From assembly GCA_003241485.1 (NCBI GenBank), contig QFQD01000055.1:1-64000 (forward strand): a stretch of DNA of 64,000 nucleotides, in the 5' to 3' direction. The stretch is from Ancylobacter novellus (GTDB lineage: Bacteria > Pseudomonadota > Alphaproteobacteria > Rhizobiales > Xanthobacteraceae). Under the pieces are notes generated by a model. The model saw only the letters and a list, made by a program, of their open reading frames with translations, ran no database searches and was not told where the DNA came from. Below are positions 25,657 to 34,466 of the stretch, piece by piece (position 1 is the stretch's first letter; each line of letters begins with the position of its first letter). The translations under genes were made by a program, and so were the position numbers.

Positions 25657-27435
25657 TCAGGGCTTCGCCTTCGCCACCTGCGGACCCGCGTCTTTAAGCG
25701 AAACCACCGGCGCATTCTGATCGGGAGTGAACGGGTCGTCATCCGCATCCGGCGGCAGCGTCTGGTGAACCGAGCTGTGCCTCGCGCGCAGATCCGTCAC
25801 CGTGGAGAGCGGAACGCCGAGCCGCGCAACCGTGGCATAGGGCATGCCTCCCGCCACGTCACAGCCGATATTGGTCGAGGTCAGCAGGAAGTCCGCCTCA
25901 TCCCAGTCTTCCACCATGTCGACATTGGGACCGAGATAGGTGGACACCTGTACGTCCTCCGCGCAGACCGCCACCTTGTAGCGGTGCGGCGGCGTGTGCG
26001 AGGTCGCGATCTGCTCCTCATGGTCCAGCCCGCGCCGCAGGTCCAGCGCCGCCTCGCGCAGACTCGCCGACCAGTAGTCGCCCTCGAACCGCCCCCAGGC
26101 GCCCGCTGTGCCGCCGACGAGCTGGTTATAGGCGACATATTCGTAAGGGTGCAGCCGCAGGAAGATGGAGACGTTGAACGCGAACAGCGCCACGATCACC
26201 GCCGCGAAACCGGCCCCCGCCACCGCCGAGCGCGACCACAGCGCCCGCCAGCCCGCCGTCATCCCGAGCGCGGCCAGCACCGTCACCGGCGGGATCACGA
26301 AGAGGAAATGGCGGATGCCGTTATAGAGCGGGGGATTATCGGCCAGCGTGAACACGACCGGCACTGCGATGGCGAGAGCGAGCGGCAGGAAGCCGATCAC
26401 CCGCCGCGGATGCACCGCGAGCAAGTGCCCCATCGCCCCGCCGCGAAGTATGCGAACCGCCGACACCATCAGCATGACCAACGCGACGGCAAGGCCGAAC
26501 AGCGTCACCTCGGGCAGCTTGATCAGCAGATATTCCGACATGTAGGTCGGCGGAATCTGGTCGATCGGCAGCTTCTCGCCATTGATCACCGTGCTCATGT
26601 CGAAGGCGAAATTATTGAACGCGCCCATCGCCTTGAACAGGTTGGTGGGCGGCAGCACCGACCACGGCCAGGTCACCGCCATGATGGCGAAGGCCACAAG
26701 GCCGGCGACGAGCAGCCGGGGCAGCACGCGCAGCGGCAGGCGCCAGTCGCGGAACACCAGCGTGCCGGCAAAGATCGTCACCAGGAGATAGAACACCGCG
26801 AAGACGCCGCCGACCCGAAGGCCGAGCGCGCTGCCTACCGCCATGCCGAGGCCAATGCTGAGGCGCCAGCCCGGCGCATCGGGCAGCCGTGCCACCAGCG
26901 CGGTGATGAAATAAAGGCTCCACACCATCGCCGCCGCAAAGGGCACATCCTTGGTGTGGGTGAACATCGCCCCGCCATACATGCCGGTGAAGGCCAGCAG
27001 CAGCACCGCGAGGATGCCCGCCTTCTCGCCGCCGAGCAGCTTGGCAAGCTTCCACACGCCGATGAGCCCGACAAAGCCAAAACCGGCGGAAAGCAGATGG
27101 CGCCACTCATAAAGCGGCAGCGGCACGATGTGCTCGAAGCCGGCGGCGATCAGGTCGAACAGCCCGCCATAGAGGTAGAGGTTGATGTAGTGGAACGCCT
27201 GATCGTCGGTGAAGCCGCTGCGATACCAGGCGAGCAGAAGCTGGCCATAGGTGTGCTGCACCAGCTCGTCATTGGAGATGCCGTAATCACGGAAGGTCAG
27301 CACAATCCAGGCCGCCACTGCCGCGAACACGGCAAGGCTGACCACGCGCGTCAGGGCAACCGAGCGCCAAGCACGCGCGATGGCAGGGGCGGCCCGCACG
27401 GCCGCCGCGGGAAATTCCGACGTATTGAAACTCAC
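25657..27435 (-). CDS. GT-C type polyprenyl-phosphate-sugar glycosyltransferase
   Basis: A 592-residue membrane protein with about a dozen hydrophobic segments in the first 440 residues and a soluble C-terminus. The first periplasmic loop has SNDELVQHTYGQLL, the Asp-Glu of which is typical of GT-C (GT39/GT83-like) transferases such as ArnT or dolichyl-phosphate-mannose transferases. A His-Phe motif (RHFLFVIPPVTVLAALG) lies late. It would move a sugar from a lipid carrier onto a protein, lipid or polysaccharide. GTG start overlapping the GT2 stop (GTGA) shows coupling. Confidence 0.8.
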   Translation of the reverse strand: MSFNTSEFPAAAVRAAPAIARAWRSVALTRVVSLAVFAAVAAWIVLTFRDYGISNDELVQHTYGQLLLAWYRSGFTDDQAFHYINLYLYGGLFDLIAAGFEHIVPLPLYEWRHLLSAGFGFVGLIGVWKLAKLLGGEKAGILAVLLLAFTGMYGGAMFTHTKDVPFAAAMVWSLYFITALVARLPDAPGWRLSIGLGMAVGSALGLRVGGVFAVFYLLVTIFAGTLVFRDWRLPLRVLPRLLVAGLVAFAIMAVTWPWSVLPPTNLFKAMGAFNNFAFDMSTVINGEKLPIDQIPPTYMSEYLLIKLPEVTLFGLAVALVMLMVSAVRILRGGAMGHLLAVHPRRVIGFLPLALAIAVPVVFTLADNPPLYNGIRHFLFVIPPVTVLAALGMTAGWRALWSRSAVAGAGFAAVIVALFAFNVSIFLRLHPYEYVAYNQLVGGTAGAWGRFEGDYWSASLREAALDLRRGLDHEEQIATSHTPPHRYKVAVCAEDVQVSTYLGPNVDMVEDWDEADFLLTSTNIGCDVAGGMPYATVARLGVPLSTVTDLRARHSSVHQTLPPDADDDPFTPDQNAPVVSLKDAGPQVAKAKP

Positions 27436-28469
27436 GAGGCGAGACCATCGGGCACGAGCGAGGGGACATGCCGGCCATTGGCATGGGTGGATGTCGCGGA
27501 GAGCGAAGCTGGCGGGGCGAAGCCCACTTCATCGGCGACGAGATAGAGCGGACGGCGCTTCACCTCGGTGAAGATACGCCCGACATATTCGCCGATGACG
27601 CCGAGGCTGATCAGCTGGACGCCGGAGACGAACAGCATGCTGACCATGATGGTGGGAAAGCCCGGCGTACGCACGCCGAGGAACAGCGCCTCGCCGACGA
27701 GATAGAGCCCGTAGACGCCGGAGAGCAGGGCCAGCACGACACCGATGAAGGACCAGACGCGCAGCGGCACCATGGAGAAGGACGACAGCCCGTCAATGGC
27801 GTAGCGCAGCAAGCCCAGCATATTGAACGACGACACGCCGCCGGCGCGCTCGGCCACCTCGAACTCGATTTCCTCCTGCCGGAAGCCGACCCAGCTGGTG
27901 ATGCCCTTCATGAAGCGGTTGCGCTCGGGAAGGGCGTTGATCGCGTCGACCACGCGCCGGTCGAACAGGCGGAAATCGCCGGCCCCTTCCGGGATGTCCA
28001 CTTCGCTGAGGGCCTGGAAGAAATGATAGAAGCCGCGGGTGAAAAGCCGGCGCGCGAGCGGATCGGTCTGGCGCGAGCGCCGCACCGCGATCACCATCTG
28101 CACGCCCTGCTGCCAGCGCTCGATCATCTCGGGAATCACCTCCGGCGGATGCTGGAGGTCTGAATCCATGAGCACCACAACATCGCCCACCGCGGCGCGC
28201 AGGCCAGCGGCCATCGCCGATTCCTTGCCGAAATTGCGTGCGAAGCGCAGGGCCTTGACCGAAGGATCGCGGCGACCGAGCTCGATCAGCGTGTCGAAGC
28301 TGGCATCGCGGCTGCCATCGTCGACAAAGACGAATTCCCGCTGCATGCCGGGATAACGATCCAGAACGGCGGAAAGGCGGTCATGCAGGGCCTCCAGGCA
28401 GGCGGCTTCGTTATATACGGGCACCACCACCGATACGAGGCGCGGCAACCCTCGGGAAAGGCTCGGCAT
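27432..28469 (-). CDS. GT2 glycosyltransferase, polyprenyl-phosphate sugar synthase type (GtrB/DPM1-like)
   Basis: A 345-residue protein: RLVSVVVPVYNEAACLEALH, FVFVDDGSRDASFDTL, DVVVLMDSDLQHPPEVIPEM and GAGDFRLFDRRVVDAINALP are standard GT2 blocks (DDGS, DSDLQHPPE, DFRLFDR). Two C-terminal transmembrane helices follow, the GtrB/ArnC layout. It should attach a sugar to undecaprenyl phosphate on the cytoplasmic side. I chose ATG 28469; the frame extends upstream without good coding signals. It is the first gene of the operon and is divergent from chbG-like. Confidence 0.9.
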   Translation of the reverse strand: MPSLSRGLPRLVSVVVPVYNEAACLEALHDRLSAVLDRYPGMQREFVFVDDGSRDASFDTLIELGRRDPSVKALRFARNFGKESAMAAGLRAAVGDVVVLMDSDLQHPPEVIPEMIERWQQGVQMVIAVRRSRQTDPLARRLFTRGFYHFFQALSEVDIPEGAGDFRLFDRRVVDAINALPERNRFMKGITSWVGFRQEEIEFEVAERAGGVSSFNMLGLLRYAIDGLSSFSMVPLRVWSFIGVVLALLSGVYGLYLVGEALFLGVRTPGFPTIMVSMLFVSGVQLISLGVIGEYVGRIFTEVKRRPLYLVADEVGFAPPASLSATSTHANGRHVPSLVPDGLAS

Positions 28470-28605
28470 GTTATCGTCGCTGTCTTTACTTGAGACCTGC
28501 CGTGACGGCAGGCGGCCTTGCAAATCTTTAGAGGAGATCGACCTCTTGTGAAGTCCACGAACACGTATATTCGGATTGTGATGTTTGTTTGGCCGCGGCA
28601 CACCC

Positions 28606-29493
28606 ATGGACGATGACCTTAAAGCCATAGTAGTTTGCGCCGATGATTACGGTTTGAGCATGGGCGTTTGCGATGCAATCGAGACCCTGATCGAACGCGG
28701 ACGGCTCTCCGCTACCGGCGCAATGACCGGCCTGCCCGCATGGCGCCGCCGCGCGGGGGATTTCCGGCAGCTCGTCGACGCCCATCCCGCCGATGTCGGC
28801 CTGCACTTTACCCTCACCGGCCAGCGCCCGCTCTCGCCGGCACGCGGCCTCGCCAAGGACGGGCGCCTGCCCGAGATCGGCCCGCTGATCCTGCGCGCGC
28901 TGGCGGGGAGCCTGCCGCGCGCGGCGATTCGCGACGAATTGCGCGCGCAGCTCGATGCCTTCGAGGACCAATGGGGCGCGCCGCCCGACTTTCTCGACGG
29001 CCACCAGCATGCACACGCGCTGCCGGGCATCCGCAGCATCGTGCTGGAGGAGCTGACGGCGCGCTATGCCGGCCAGCCGCTGTGGGTACGCAACTGCACC
29101 GAACCCTCTGCCTGGGCCCGTCGGCGCCGGCTCGGCTGGCGCAAGGCGACGATCATCGGCACTTTGGCGGCCGGCAGCGCCCCGGCGGCCGAACGCGCTG
29201 GTTTTGCGACCAATGACAGCTTTCGCGGCCTCTACGGCTTCACCCCTGACCCGCCCTATCGCGAGGTGTTCCGCGCCAGCCTCTCAGGGCCGGGAGAGCG
29301 CATTCTCGTGCACTGCCATCCCGGCACGGTCGACGAGGAACTGCGCCGCCTCGACCCGCTGCTGGAGCCGCGTGAACGGGAGCTGGCCTATTTGATATCG
29401 GAGAGCTGCGGCGAGGACCTGCGTGCCGCCGGCACACGGCCGGCGCGTTTTCACGAGACAGGCAAAGCCGTCGCGTTAGCGCGGCAGGGCTGA
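28606..29493 (+). CDS. ChbG/HpnK (YdjC-like) carbohydrate deacetylase
   Basis: A 295-residue protein. VVCADDYGLSMGVCDAIETL contains the Asp-Asp of the metal site, VGLHFTLTG carries its His, and FLDGHQHAHALPGI carries a further catalytic or metal His cluster; VHCHPG is near the end. Members remove acetyl groups from N-acetylated sugars, some during hopanoid or lipid-linked glycan processing. Divergent with the GT2 operon across a 136-bp gap; a shared role in making or modifying a lipid-linked glycan is inferred. The 3' end overlaps the convergent DUF983 gene by 18 bp. Confidence 0.87.
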   Translation: MDDDLKAIVVCADDYGLSMGVCDAIETLIERGRLSATGAMTGLPAWRRRAGDFRQLVDAHPADVGLHFTLTGQRPLSPARGLAKDGRLPEIGPLILRALAGSLPRAAIRDELRAQLDAFEDQWGAPPDFLDGHQHAHALPGIRSIVLEELTARYAGQPLWVRNCTEPSAWARRRRLGWRKATIIGTLAAGSAPAAERAGFATNDSFRGLYGFTPDPPYREVFRASLSGPGERILVHCHPGTVDEELRRLDPLLEPRERELAYLISESCGEDLRAAGTRPARFHETGKAVALARQG

Positions 29494-29916
29494 GCCCGGC
29501 CCGGGCACAGGGACCGAGACGGAAGGGGAAGCGGGCGGATCGGCCTTCACGAGCTTCCCCTCCTCCGCCTTATAGTAGAATTGACTGGCGACCAGCCAGC
29601 CCTTGAGCGGACGCAGGGGCGGAATGCAGGTCAGCAACATGACCGGCAGCGTGGTCACCAGGTGCACCCAATAGGGCGCCTGGAATGCCACCTCGATCCA
29701 CAGGCCGAACAGCACTGACGGCACGCAGACGAAGCAGATGACGAAGAAGGCCGGGCCGTCCGCCGGGTCGGCGAAGGAATAATCCAACCCACAGACCTCA
29801 CAGCGCGGCGCGAGCTTGAGAAAACCGTCGAACAGGCGTCCCTGACCGCAGCGCGGACAGCATCCCTTGATGCCGCACTCGAAGGGCGAAAGTCGGGGCC
29901 AATCCTGATGTTCCAT
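29476..29916 (-). CDS. DUF983 family membrane protein
   Basis: A 146-residue protein with a zinc-ribbon-like N-terminal part, CPRCGQGRLFDGFLKLAPRC then EVCG (CX2C...CX2C), followed by two or three transmembrane helices (AFFVICFVCVPSVLFGLWIE; VHLVTTLPVMLLTCIPPLRP). This is the DUF983 pattern; in many alphaproteobacteria such genes lie near cytochrome oxidase genes, but not here. Function is unknown. The ribosome site GGGAGG 6 nt before ATG 29916 supports that start. Confidence 0.85.
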   Translation of the reverse strand: MEHQDWPRLSPFECGIKGCCPRCGQGRLFDGFLKLAPRCEVCGLDYSFADPADGPAFFVICFVCVPSVLFGLWIEVAFQAPYWVHLVTTLPVMLLTCIPPLRPLKGWLVASQFYYKAEEGKLVKADPPASPSVSVPVPGPGSALPR

Positions 29917-30178
29917 GTCACGCCTCCCGACGCCGATCACCCAGCGCGGGCGCGAGCGTCAGGGATTAAATGCCCCTCGATCCATTCAATGTCAATTATA
30001 CATCGCTAAAATGACTGCATTCATTATGCATTCAATTTCATCAATGAATGGACGTCACGCGAACGGTCGGCGAACGTGGCGAGAAGATGGCGTTAACCAA
30101 TTGCGCGCACTCTCGTCCCCGTCATCCCCTTGCGATTCTCGCTCCCTGCGGCGCCGCTTCGACCACGAGTTCCGGTAA
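29917..30178. other. Gene-poor AT-rich spacer with repeated ATTCA/TGAAT motifs
   Basis: About 260 bp without a convincing gene. Between roughly 29980 and 30055 it is unusually AT-rich for this genome and holds several copies of CATTCA and ATGAAT in both orientations, so hairpins are possible. It separates the DUF983 and small hypothetical genes and probably holds their promoters. Confidence 0.4.
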
Positions 30179-30394
30179 ATGAGTAACATCATTCCCTTTC
30201 CCGCCCGTCCCGCGCCGGTTGAGACGGAGGTCGATCTTTACGACATCGACCTGCTGACGGCGGTGGATGTGGCGATCCGCGACCTGCGCGATATCGCCCA
30301 GCGCCTGCATGGCGACGAGACCGGCCAGGAGCAGGCGCGCGAATGTCTTTCCATGCTCGCCCGCGCGCTTGAGAACGCACGCGCCTATGGCTGA
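30179..30394 (+). CDS. Small conserved hypothetical protein
   Basis: A 71-residue protein, MSNIIPFPARPAPVETEVDL at the N-terminus followed by two amphipathic helices ending LSMLARALENARAYG. The SNIIPFPAR start is common in small proteins of Rhizobiales. No domain of known function. It begins just after the AT-rich spacer and ends 27 bp before the convergent exoD gene. Confidence 0.6.
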   Translation: MSNIIPFPARPAPVETEVDLYDIDLLTAVDVAIRDLRDIAQRLHGDETGQEQARECLSMLARALENARAYG

Positions 30395-30421
30395 GAGCGC
30401 GCCTCGCGACTGAACGCGGCG

Positions 30422-31084
30422 CTAGCCGATCAGTCGGTGCAGCAGGAAGAGTGAGGCCTTGAGGAAGGCCCAGACCACGCCGGACACCACGCCGAGCGAG
30501 GCCAGCGCGAGCAGCGCGCCCAGTCCGGTCCAGATGCCGTCGCGCTCCAGAATGCCGAGCGCCATGACGCTGATGGCCAGCGCCGGCAGCATGTTGCCGA
30601 GTGGGATCGGCAGAATCAGCACCACCGCCAGCACAAAGCAGATCAGCCCGATGATGTTCTCGGCGGGCGGATGTGCCAGCACGCCCAGCCGCGGACGCAG
30701 CAGCGTTTCCGCCTTGGCAAGCCATGGGGTTGCCTTGGCGACGAAGGCGGCGAAGTCCTTGCGGGCAATGGAGCGACGGGAAATCAGCGGCGGCAGCCAG
30801 GGCGTGCGCCCCAGCGCAAGCTGCGCCGTCAGGAAGACGAGCGGCGCCCCCAGCACGGTCGAGGTGCCCGGCGGCGTCGGAATCACATTGGGCAAGGCGA
30901 AGATCAGCATGAGCGGCCCGAAGGCGCGCTCCTGCATCACCCGCAGGAAATCACCCACCGCAATGCGCTCGCGGGTGGGATCGCTGGCGATCCGGTTCAA
31001 TATTTCCGATAGCCGGGACGCATCCTCCGGCGGGGCCTCTCCCGTATCGGCGACGCTCTCCTGGGAGTGGAAATCGGACTGCAC
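30422..31084 (-). CDS. exoD: ExoD family exopolysaccharide-synthesis protein
   Basis: A 220-residue membrane protein matching the ExoD family: RIAVGDFLRVMQERAFGPLM and FALPNVIPTPPGTSTVLGAP near the N-terminus, then SRRSIARKDFAAFVAKATPW and helices in ENIIGLICFVLAVVLILPIP and LPALAISVMALGILERDG. Rhizobial ExoD is needed for exopolysaccharide production and alkali tolerance, but its action is unclear. I chose GTG 31084 because AAGGAG lies before it (11 nt spacer); a TTG at 31162 would add 26 residues without homology. Confidence 0.85.
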   Translation of the reverse strand: MQSDFHSQESVADTGEAPPEDASRLSEILNRIASDPTRERIAVGDFLRVMQERAFGPLMLIFALPNVIPTPPGTSTVLGAPLVFLTAQLALGRTPWLPPLISRRSIARKDFAAFVAKATPWLAKAETLLRPRLGVLAHPPAENIIGLICFVLAVVLILPIPLGNMLPALAISVMALGILERDGIWTGLGALLALASLGVVSGVVWAFLKASLFLLHRLIG

Positions 31085-31202
31085 GGTGAAGGCTGCTCCT
31101 TGCGGGCCATCTGGAACAGGGCTCGCGATCGGGAGCCTTACCCCCTGCACATAGTCACCCAACGTGACATTCGCCAGACGGACAGGCCAAGGCCGGCGCG
31201 CA

Positions 31203-31295
31203 TCAGGTCCAGCTGAACAGGAAGGCTCCCACCGCCACCAAGGTGATCACTACGACGGCGACCGTGTGCTTCATGGTCCAGTTATGCAGTGTCAC
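31203..31295 (-). CDS. 30-residue single-pass membrane peptide
   Basis: A GTG start at 31295 is preceded at 8 nt by a full GAGGAG ribosome site (31304-31309) and leads to a 30-residue peptide: a short head (MTLHNWTMKH), then a hydrophobic stretch TVAVVVITLVAVGAFLFSW, and a stop. The layout fits a small membrane peptide. An alternative start is the internal ATG at 31274. It has no partner gene in the same direction nearby; exoD lies downstream by 119 bp. Expression is not proven from sequence. Confidence 0.55.
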   Translation of the reverse strand: MTLHNWTMKHTVAVVVITLVAVGAFLFSWT

Positions 31296-31405
31296 GACAT
31301 TTTCTCCTCTTTCAGCCCTCGTGTGGCGTGTCCACAACCATACGTCAATTGAACAATCCGGCCCGAACCGTTAACGAGGCCCCCCTTCGCGTGGAATTCT
31401 CGACC

Positions 31406-32686
31406 ATGGCATTTTGCGGCCTCGACTTCGGCACGTCCAACACCACGCTCGGCATCTGGCGCCAGGGTGCGCCGGCGCTGGCGCGGGTGGAGGACGACAA
31501 GGTCACGGTGCCGAGTGCCGTGTTCTACGACCGGCAGGGCCAGCTCACCATCGGCCGCGCCGCGATGGCGCGCTATGTTGCCGGCGAGGACGGAAGGCTG
31601 ATGCGCAGCCTCAAGGCCGTACTCGGCAGTGCGCTGATCGACGAGAAGACGCAGATCGGCCGGCGCGCCATCGGCTTCCGCGACGTGATCGCCGATTTCA
31701 TCGCCACGGTGAAACAGCACGCCGAACAGGACACCGGCGCAGCGCTCGACCAGGTCGTGCTGGGCCGGCCAGTGTTCTTCGTCGATGACGACGCCGCGGC
31801 CAATGCCAAGGCGGAAGAGGCGCTCCGCGCCATTGCCACCCGTGTTGGCTTCCGGGATGTCTCGACACAGTTCGAGCCCATCGCCGCCGCGCTCGACTAT
31901 GAGCAGCAGGTGCGCGCGGAAGAAGTCGCGCTGATCGCCGACATTGGCGGCGGCACGTCGGATTTTTCCATCGTCCGCCTCAGTCCCACCCGCCACGCGC
32001 GCGCCGAACGTGCCGGCGACATCCTCGCCAATGACGGCGTGCGCATCGGCGGCACCGATTTCGACCGTCATCTCAACCTCGGCGCGCTGATGCCGCTGCT
32101 CGGCTATCGCAGCCCGATGAAACGGCCGGGCCGCGATGTGCCGAGCGGCTATTTCCACGAGCTCGCCACCTGGTCGAGCATCAACCGGCTCTACACCTCC
32201 AAGACCGTGCGCGATCTCAACGAGGTGCGGCGCGAGGCGGCGAGCCCGGCGCTGGTCGAGCGGCTGATCCGGGTGATCGAGGAACAGCGCGGCCACACGA
32301 TGGCCATGCAGGCGGAAGAGGCGAAGATCGCCCTCGCCGACGCCTCCAGCGCCAGCGTCGATCTCGGCTGGCTGGAAGCCGGGCTCTCCGTCGGCCTCAC
32401 GCCGGACGAACTCGTCGCCCATACGGCAAGCCTTGCCGAACGTATCGCCCGCCGCGTCGACATCTGCCTGGCGCAGGCCGGATTGAGCGCGGAGCGGATC
32501 GGCGCGCTGTTCCTCACCGGCGGCTCGACCCGGCTCCGGCATGTCCGCGCCGCCATTGTCGCGGCGCTTCCCGGTGCGCGGGTGGTCGAGGGCGACACGT
32601 TTGGTTCGGTCGGCACCGGCCTCGCCATCGAGGCCGCGCGGCGATACAGCGCGACCACTCCCGCCGGCCAAAGCGACCAACGGTAA
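31406..32686 (+). CDS. Hsp70-family protein, YegD-like
   Basis: A 426-residue actin-fold ATPase. Phosphate-binding loops are visible: MAFCGLDFGTSNTTLGIW (phosphate 1), VALIADIGGGTSDFSIVRL (phosphate 2) and ALFLTGGSTRLRHVRAAI (adenosine). It lacks the Hsp70 substrate-binding domain (Hsp70 is about 640 residues), matching the YegD subfamily. These proteins may be chaperone-like, but their clients are unknown. Start ATG 31406 begins the conserved domain; the frame is open 39 codons further upstream. Confidence 0.88.
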   Translation: MAFCGLDFGTSNTTLGIWRQGAPALARVEDDKVTVPSAVFYDRQGQLTIGRAAMARYVAGEDGRLMRSLKAVLGSALIDEKTQIGRRAIGFRDVIADFIATVKQHAEQDTGAALDQVVLGRPVFFVDDDAAANAKAEEALRAIATRVGFRDVSTQFEPIAAALDYEQQVRAEEVALIADIGGGTSDFSIVRLSPTRHARAERAGDILANDGVRIGGTDFDRHLNLGALMPLLGYRSPMKRPGRDVPSGYFHELATWSSINRLYTSKTVRDLNEVRREAASPALVERLIRVIEEQRGHTMAMQAEEAKIALADASSASVDLGWLEAGLSVGLTPDELVAHTASLAERIARRVDICLAQAGLSAERIGALFLTGGSTRLRHVRAAIVAALPGARVVEGDTFGSVGTGLAIEAARRYSATTPAGQSDQR

Positions 32687-32777
32687 ATTGATCGGCCGCC
32701 AGGATGCTTGTCTGGAAATTCCGACGAATTTCGTTCTTTTAAGCGCTGGCGGCTCTGGTGACGGCGGCGGCCCCATG

Positions 32778-32800
32778 TATAATTTCGGACCAATTGGTCC
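32778..32800 (+). promoter_or_regulatory. Consensus -10 box next to a perfect palindromic operator
   Basis: TATAAT (32778-32783) is a perfect -10 hexamer, rare in this GC-rich DNA. Four bases later comes the 14-bp perfect palindrome GGACCAATTGGTCC (32787-32800), placed where transcription would start, about 160 bp before the diguanylate cyclase. No clear -35 is visible. A repressor binding here is a plausible reading. Confidence 0.6.
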
Positions 32801-32958
32801 AGTACTTTGAACAGCGTCTTCAAGCCGGAGACGAAGTTTCGATCTAAGGGATGTTACGCGTCACAAAAAGCGCGTCGTCTTCCATATTTGGTAGTGTTTG
32901 CGATCGATCAATCGGAGAGACGCATCAACACAGGACGAGGCGGAAGCGGCTGGAGAAC

Positions 32959-34443
32959 ATGCTCGATCTTAACGATGAGGCATCGATGGGCACCGATACC
33001 GAGCGCCGCGACTACGCGGAAATGTTCGATCTCGCCCCCATCTCGCTGTGGCTGGAGGATTACACGGGGCTAAGAAACCTGTTCGACAGCTGGCGCGAGC
33101 AGGGCGTCACCTCGCTGCGCGACTTTCTTCAGGCCCATCCCGGCAAGGTCGAGGAATGCTCTGCGAATATCCGCGTGCTGAAGGTGAACAAGCGCACCCT
33201 CGCGCTCTACGAGGCCGATAGCCTCGACCATCTCGTCGCCAACCTGCACAGGGTGTTCCGCGCCGACATGCTGAAGTCGTTTGTCGACGAGCTGTGCCAG
33301 CTGTGGAGCGGGCACACCACCTTCGTCAGCAACACGGTGAACTATACGCTCGCGGGTCAGCGCCTCGACATCCAGCTCAAGGGCACCGTGCTGCCGGGCT
33401 ACGAGACCTCGCTCGGGCGGGTGCTGCTCTCCATCGAGGACGTCACCGAGCGCGAGACCGCCCGCCGGCAGGCCGACCAGGCCGAGGTTTATGCGCGCGG
33501 CCTTTTCGAGCACTCGCCGATCTCGCTCTGGGTCGAGGACTTCTCCAGCGTCAAGCAGCTGGTCGACGACATCCGCGCGCGCGGCATTTCGGACCTGCGC
33601 GTCTTCACCGACGTGCACCCCGAATTCGTGCAGCGCTGCATCAGCGAGATGCGCGTCATCGACGTGAACCAGCACACGCTGGAAATGTTCGCCGCCCCCA
33701 GCAAGGCGGCGCTGATCGCCAATATCGGCTCGGTGTTCCGCGACGACATGCACCGCCATTTTCGCGAGCAGCTGATCGAATTGTGGAACGGCAAGCTGTT
33801 CCACCAGCGCGAAGTGGTGAACTACACCCTCAATGGCGACGAACTGCATGTCCATCTGCAGTTCTCCGTGCTGCCGGGCCATGAGCACGACTGGTCGCTG
33901 GTGCAGGTCGCTCTGACCGACATCACCGCGCGCAAGAAGGCCGAGGCCTATCTCGAATATCTCGGCAAGCACGACGTGCTGACCAAGCTCTACAACCGTT
34001 CCTTCTATGTTGACGAGCTGAACCGGCTGGAGCGCAAGGGCCCCTTCCCCGTCACCATCATCATGGCCGACCTCAACGGCCTGAAATATGTCAACGACCA
34101 GCTCGGCCATGCCGCCGGCGACACGCTGCTGCGCCGGGCCGGCGAGGTGCTCGCCAAGGCCGTCGACCGGCCAAACTGCGCCGCGCGCATCGGCGGCGAC
34201 GAGTTCGCCGTATTGCTGCCAGGCACCGATGCAGACGGCGGGCTGGCGGTGATGGAGAACATCCAGAAGCTGATCGCCCTCAACAACCAGTTCTATTCGT
34301 CGAGCACGCTGTCGGTCTCCATGGGCATGGCGACCAGCGCGGTCGGCGAGCGGCTGGAGCAGGTGGTCAAGCGCGCCGATTCCGAGATGTACAAGGACAA
34401 GCGCCGCGACGAAGACGTGCCGCGCCGCAATGGCGGGCGGTAG
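32959..34443 (+). CDS. Diguanylate cyclase with duplicated PAS-like sensor region
   Basis: A 494-residue protein. Residues about 20-165 and 175-320 are two copies of the same PAS-like module: APISLWLEDY and SPISLWVEDF open them, and VNYTLAGQRLDIQLKG and VNYTLNGDELHVHLQF close them. A C-terminal GGDEF domain follows with ARIGGDEFAVLLPG, so the catalytic site for c-di-GMP synthesis is intact. No EAL domain or clear RxxD inhibitory site is seen. ATG 32959 is used; ATG 32986 with GAGG before it is an alternative. A palindromic operator lies upstream. Confidence 0.88.
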   Translation: MLDLNDEASMGTDTERRDYAEMFDLAPISLWLEDYTGLRNLFDSWREQGVTSLRDFLQAHPGKVEECSANIRVLKVNKRTLALYEADSLDHLVANLHRVFRADMLKSFVDELCQLWSGHTTFVSNTVNYTLAGQRLDIQLKGTVLPGYETSLGRVLLSIEDVTERETARRQADQAEVYARGLFEHSPISLWVEDFSSVKQLVDDIRARGISDLRVFTDVHPEFVQRCISEMRVIDVNQHTLEMFAAPSKAALIANIGSVFRDDMHRHFREQLIELWNGKLFHQREVVNYTLNGDELHVHLQFSVLPGHEHDWSLVQVALTDITARKKAEAYLEYLGKHDVLTKLYNRSFYVDELNRLERKGPFPVTIIMADLNGLKYVNDQLGHAAGDTLLRRAGEVLAKAVDRPNCAARIGGDEFAVLLPGTDADGGLAVMENIQKLIALNNQFYSSSTLSVSMGMATSAVGERLEQVVKRADSEMYKDKRRDEDVPRRNGGR

Positions 34444-34466
34444 GCCCTCGATCTAGGCGCCTGCCG

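Noticed and set aside
25645..27546. A 633-codon plus-strand open frame opposite the GT-C gene
   Set aside because: Very His/Arg/Glu-rich with no recognisable fold; the membrane protein on the minus strand explains the region.
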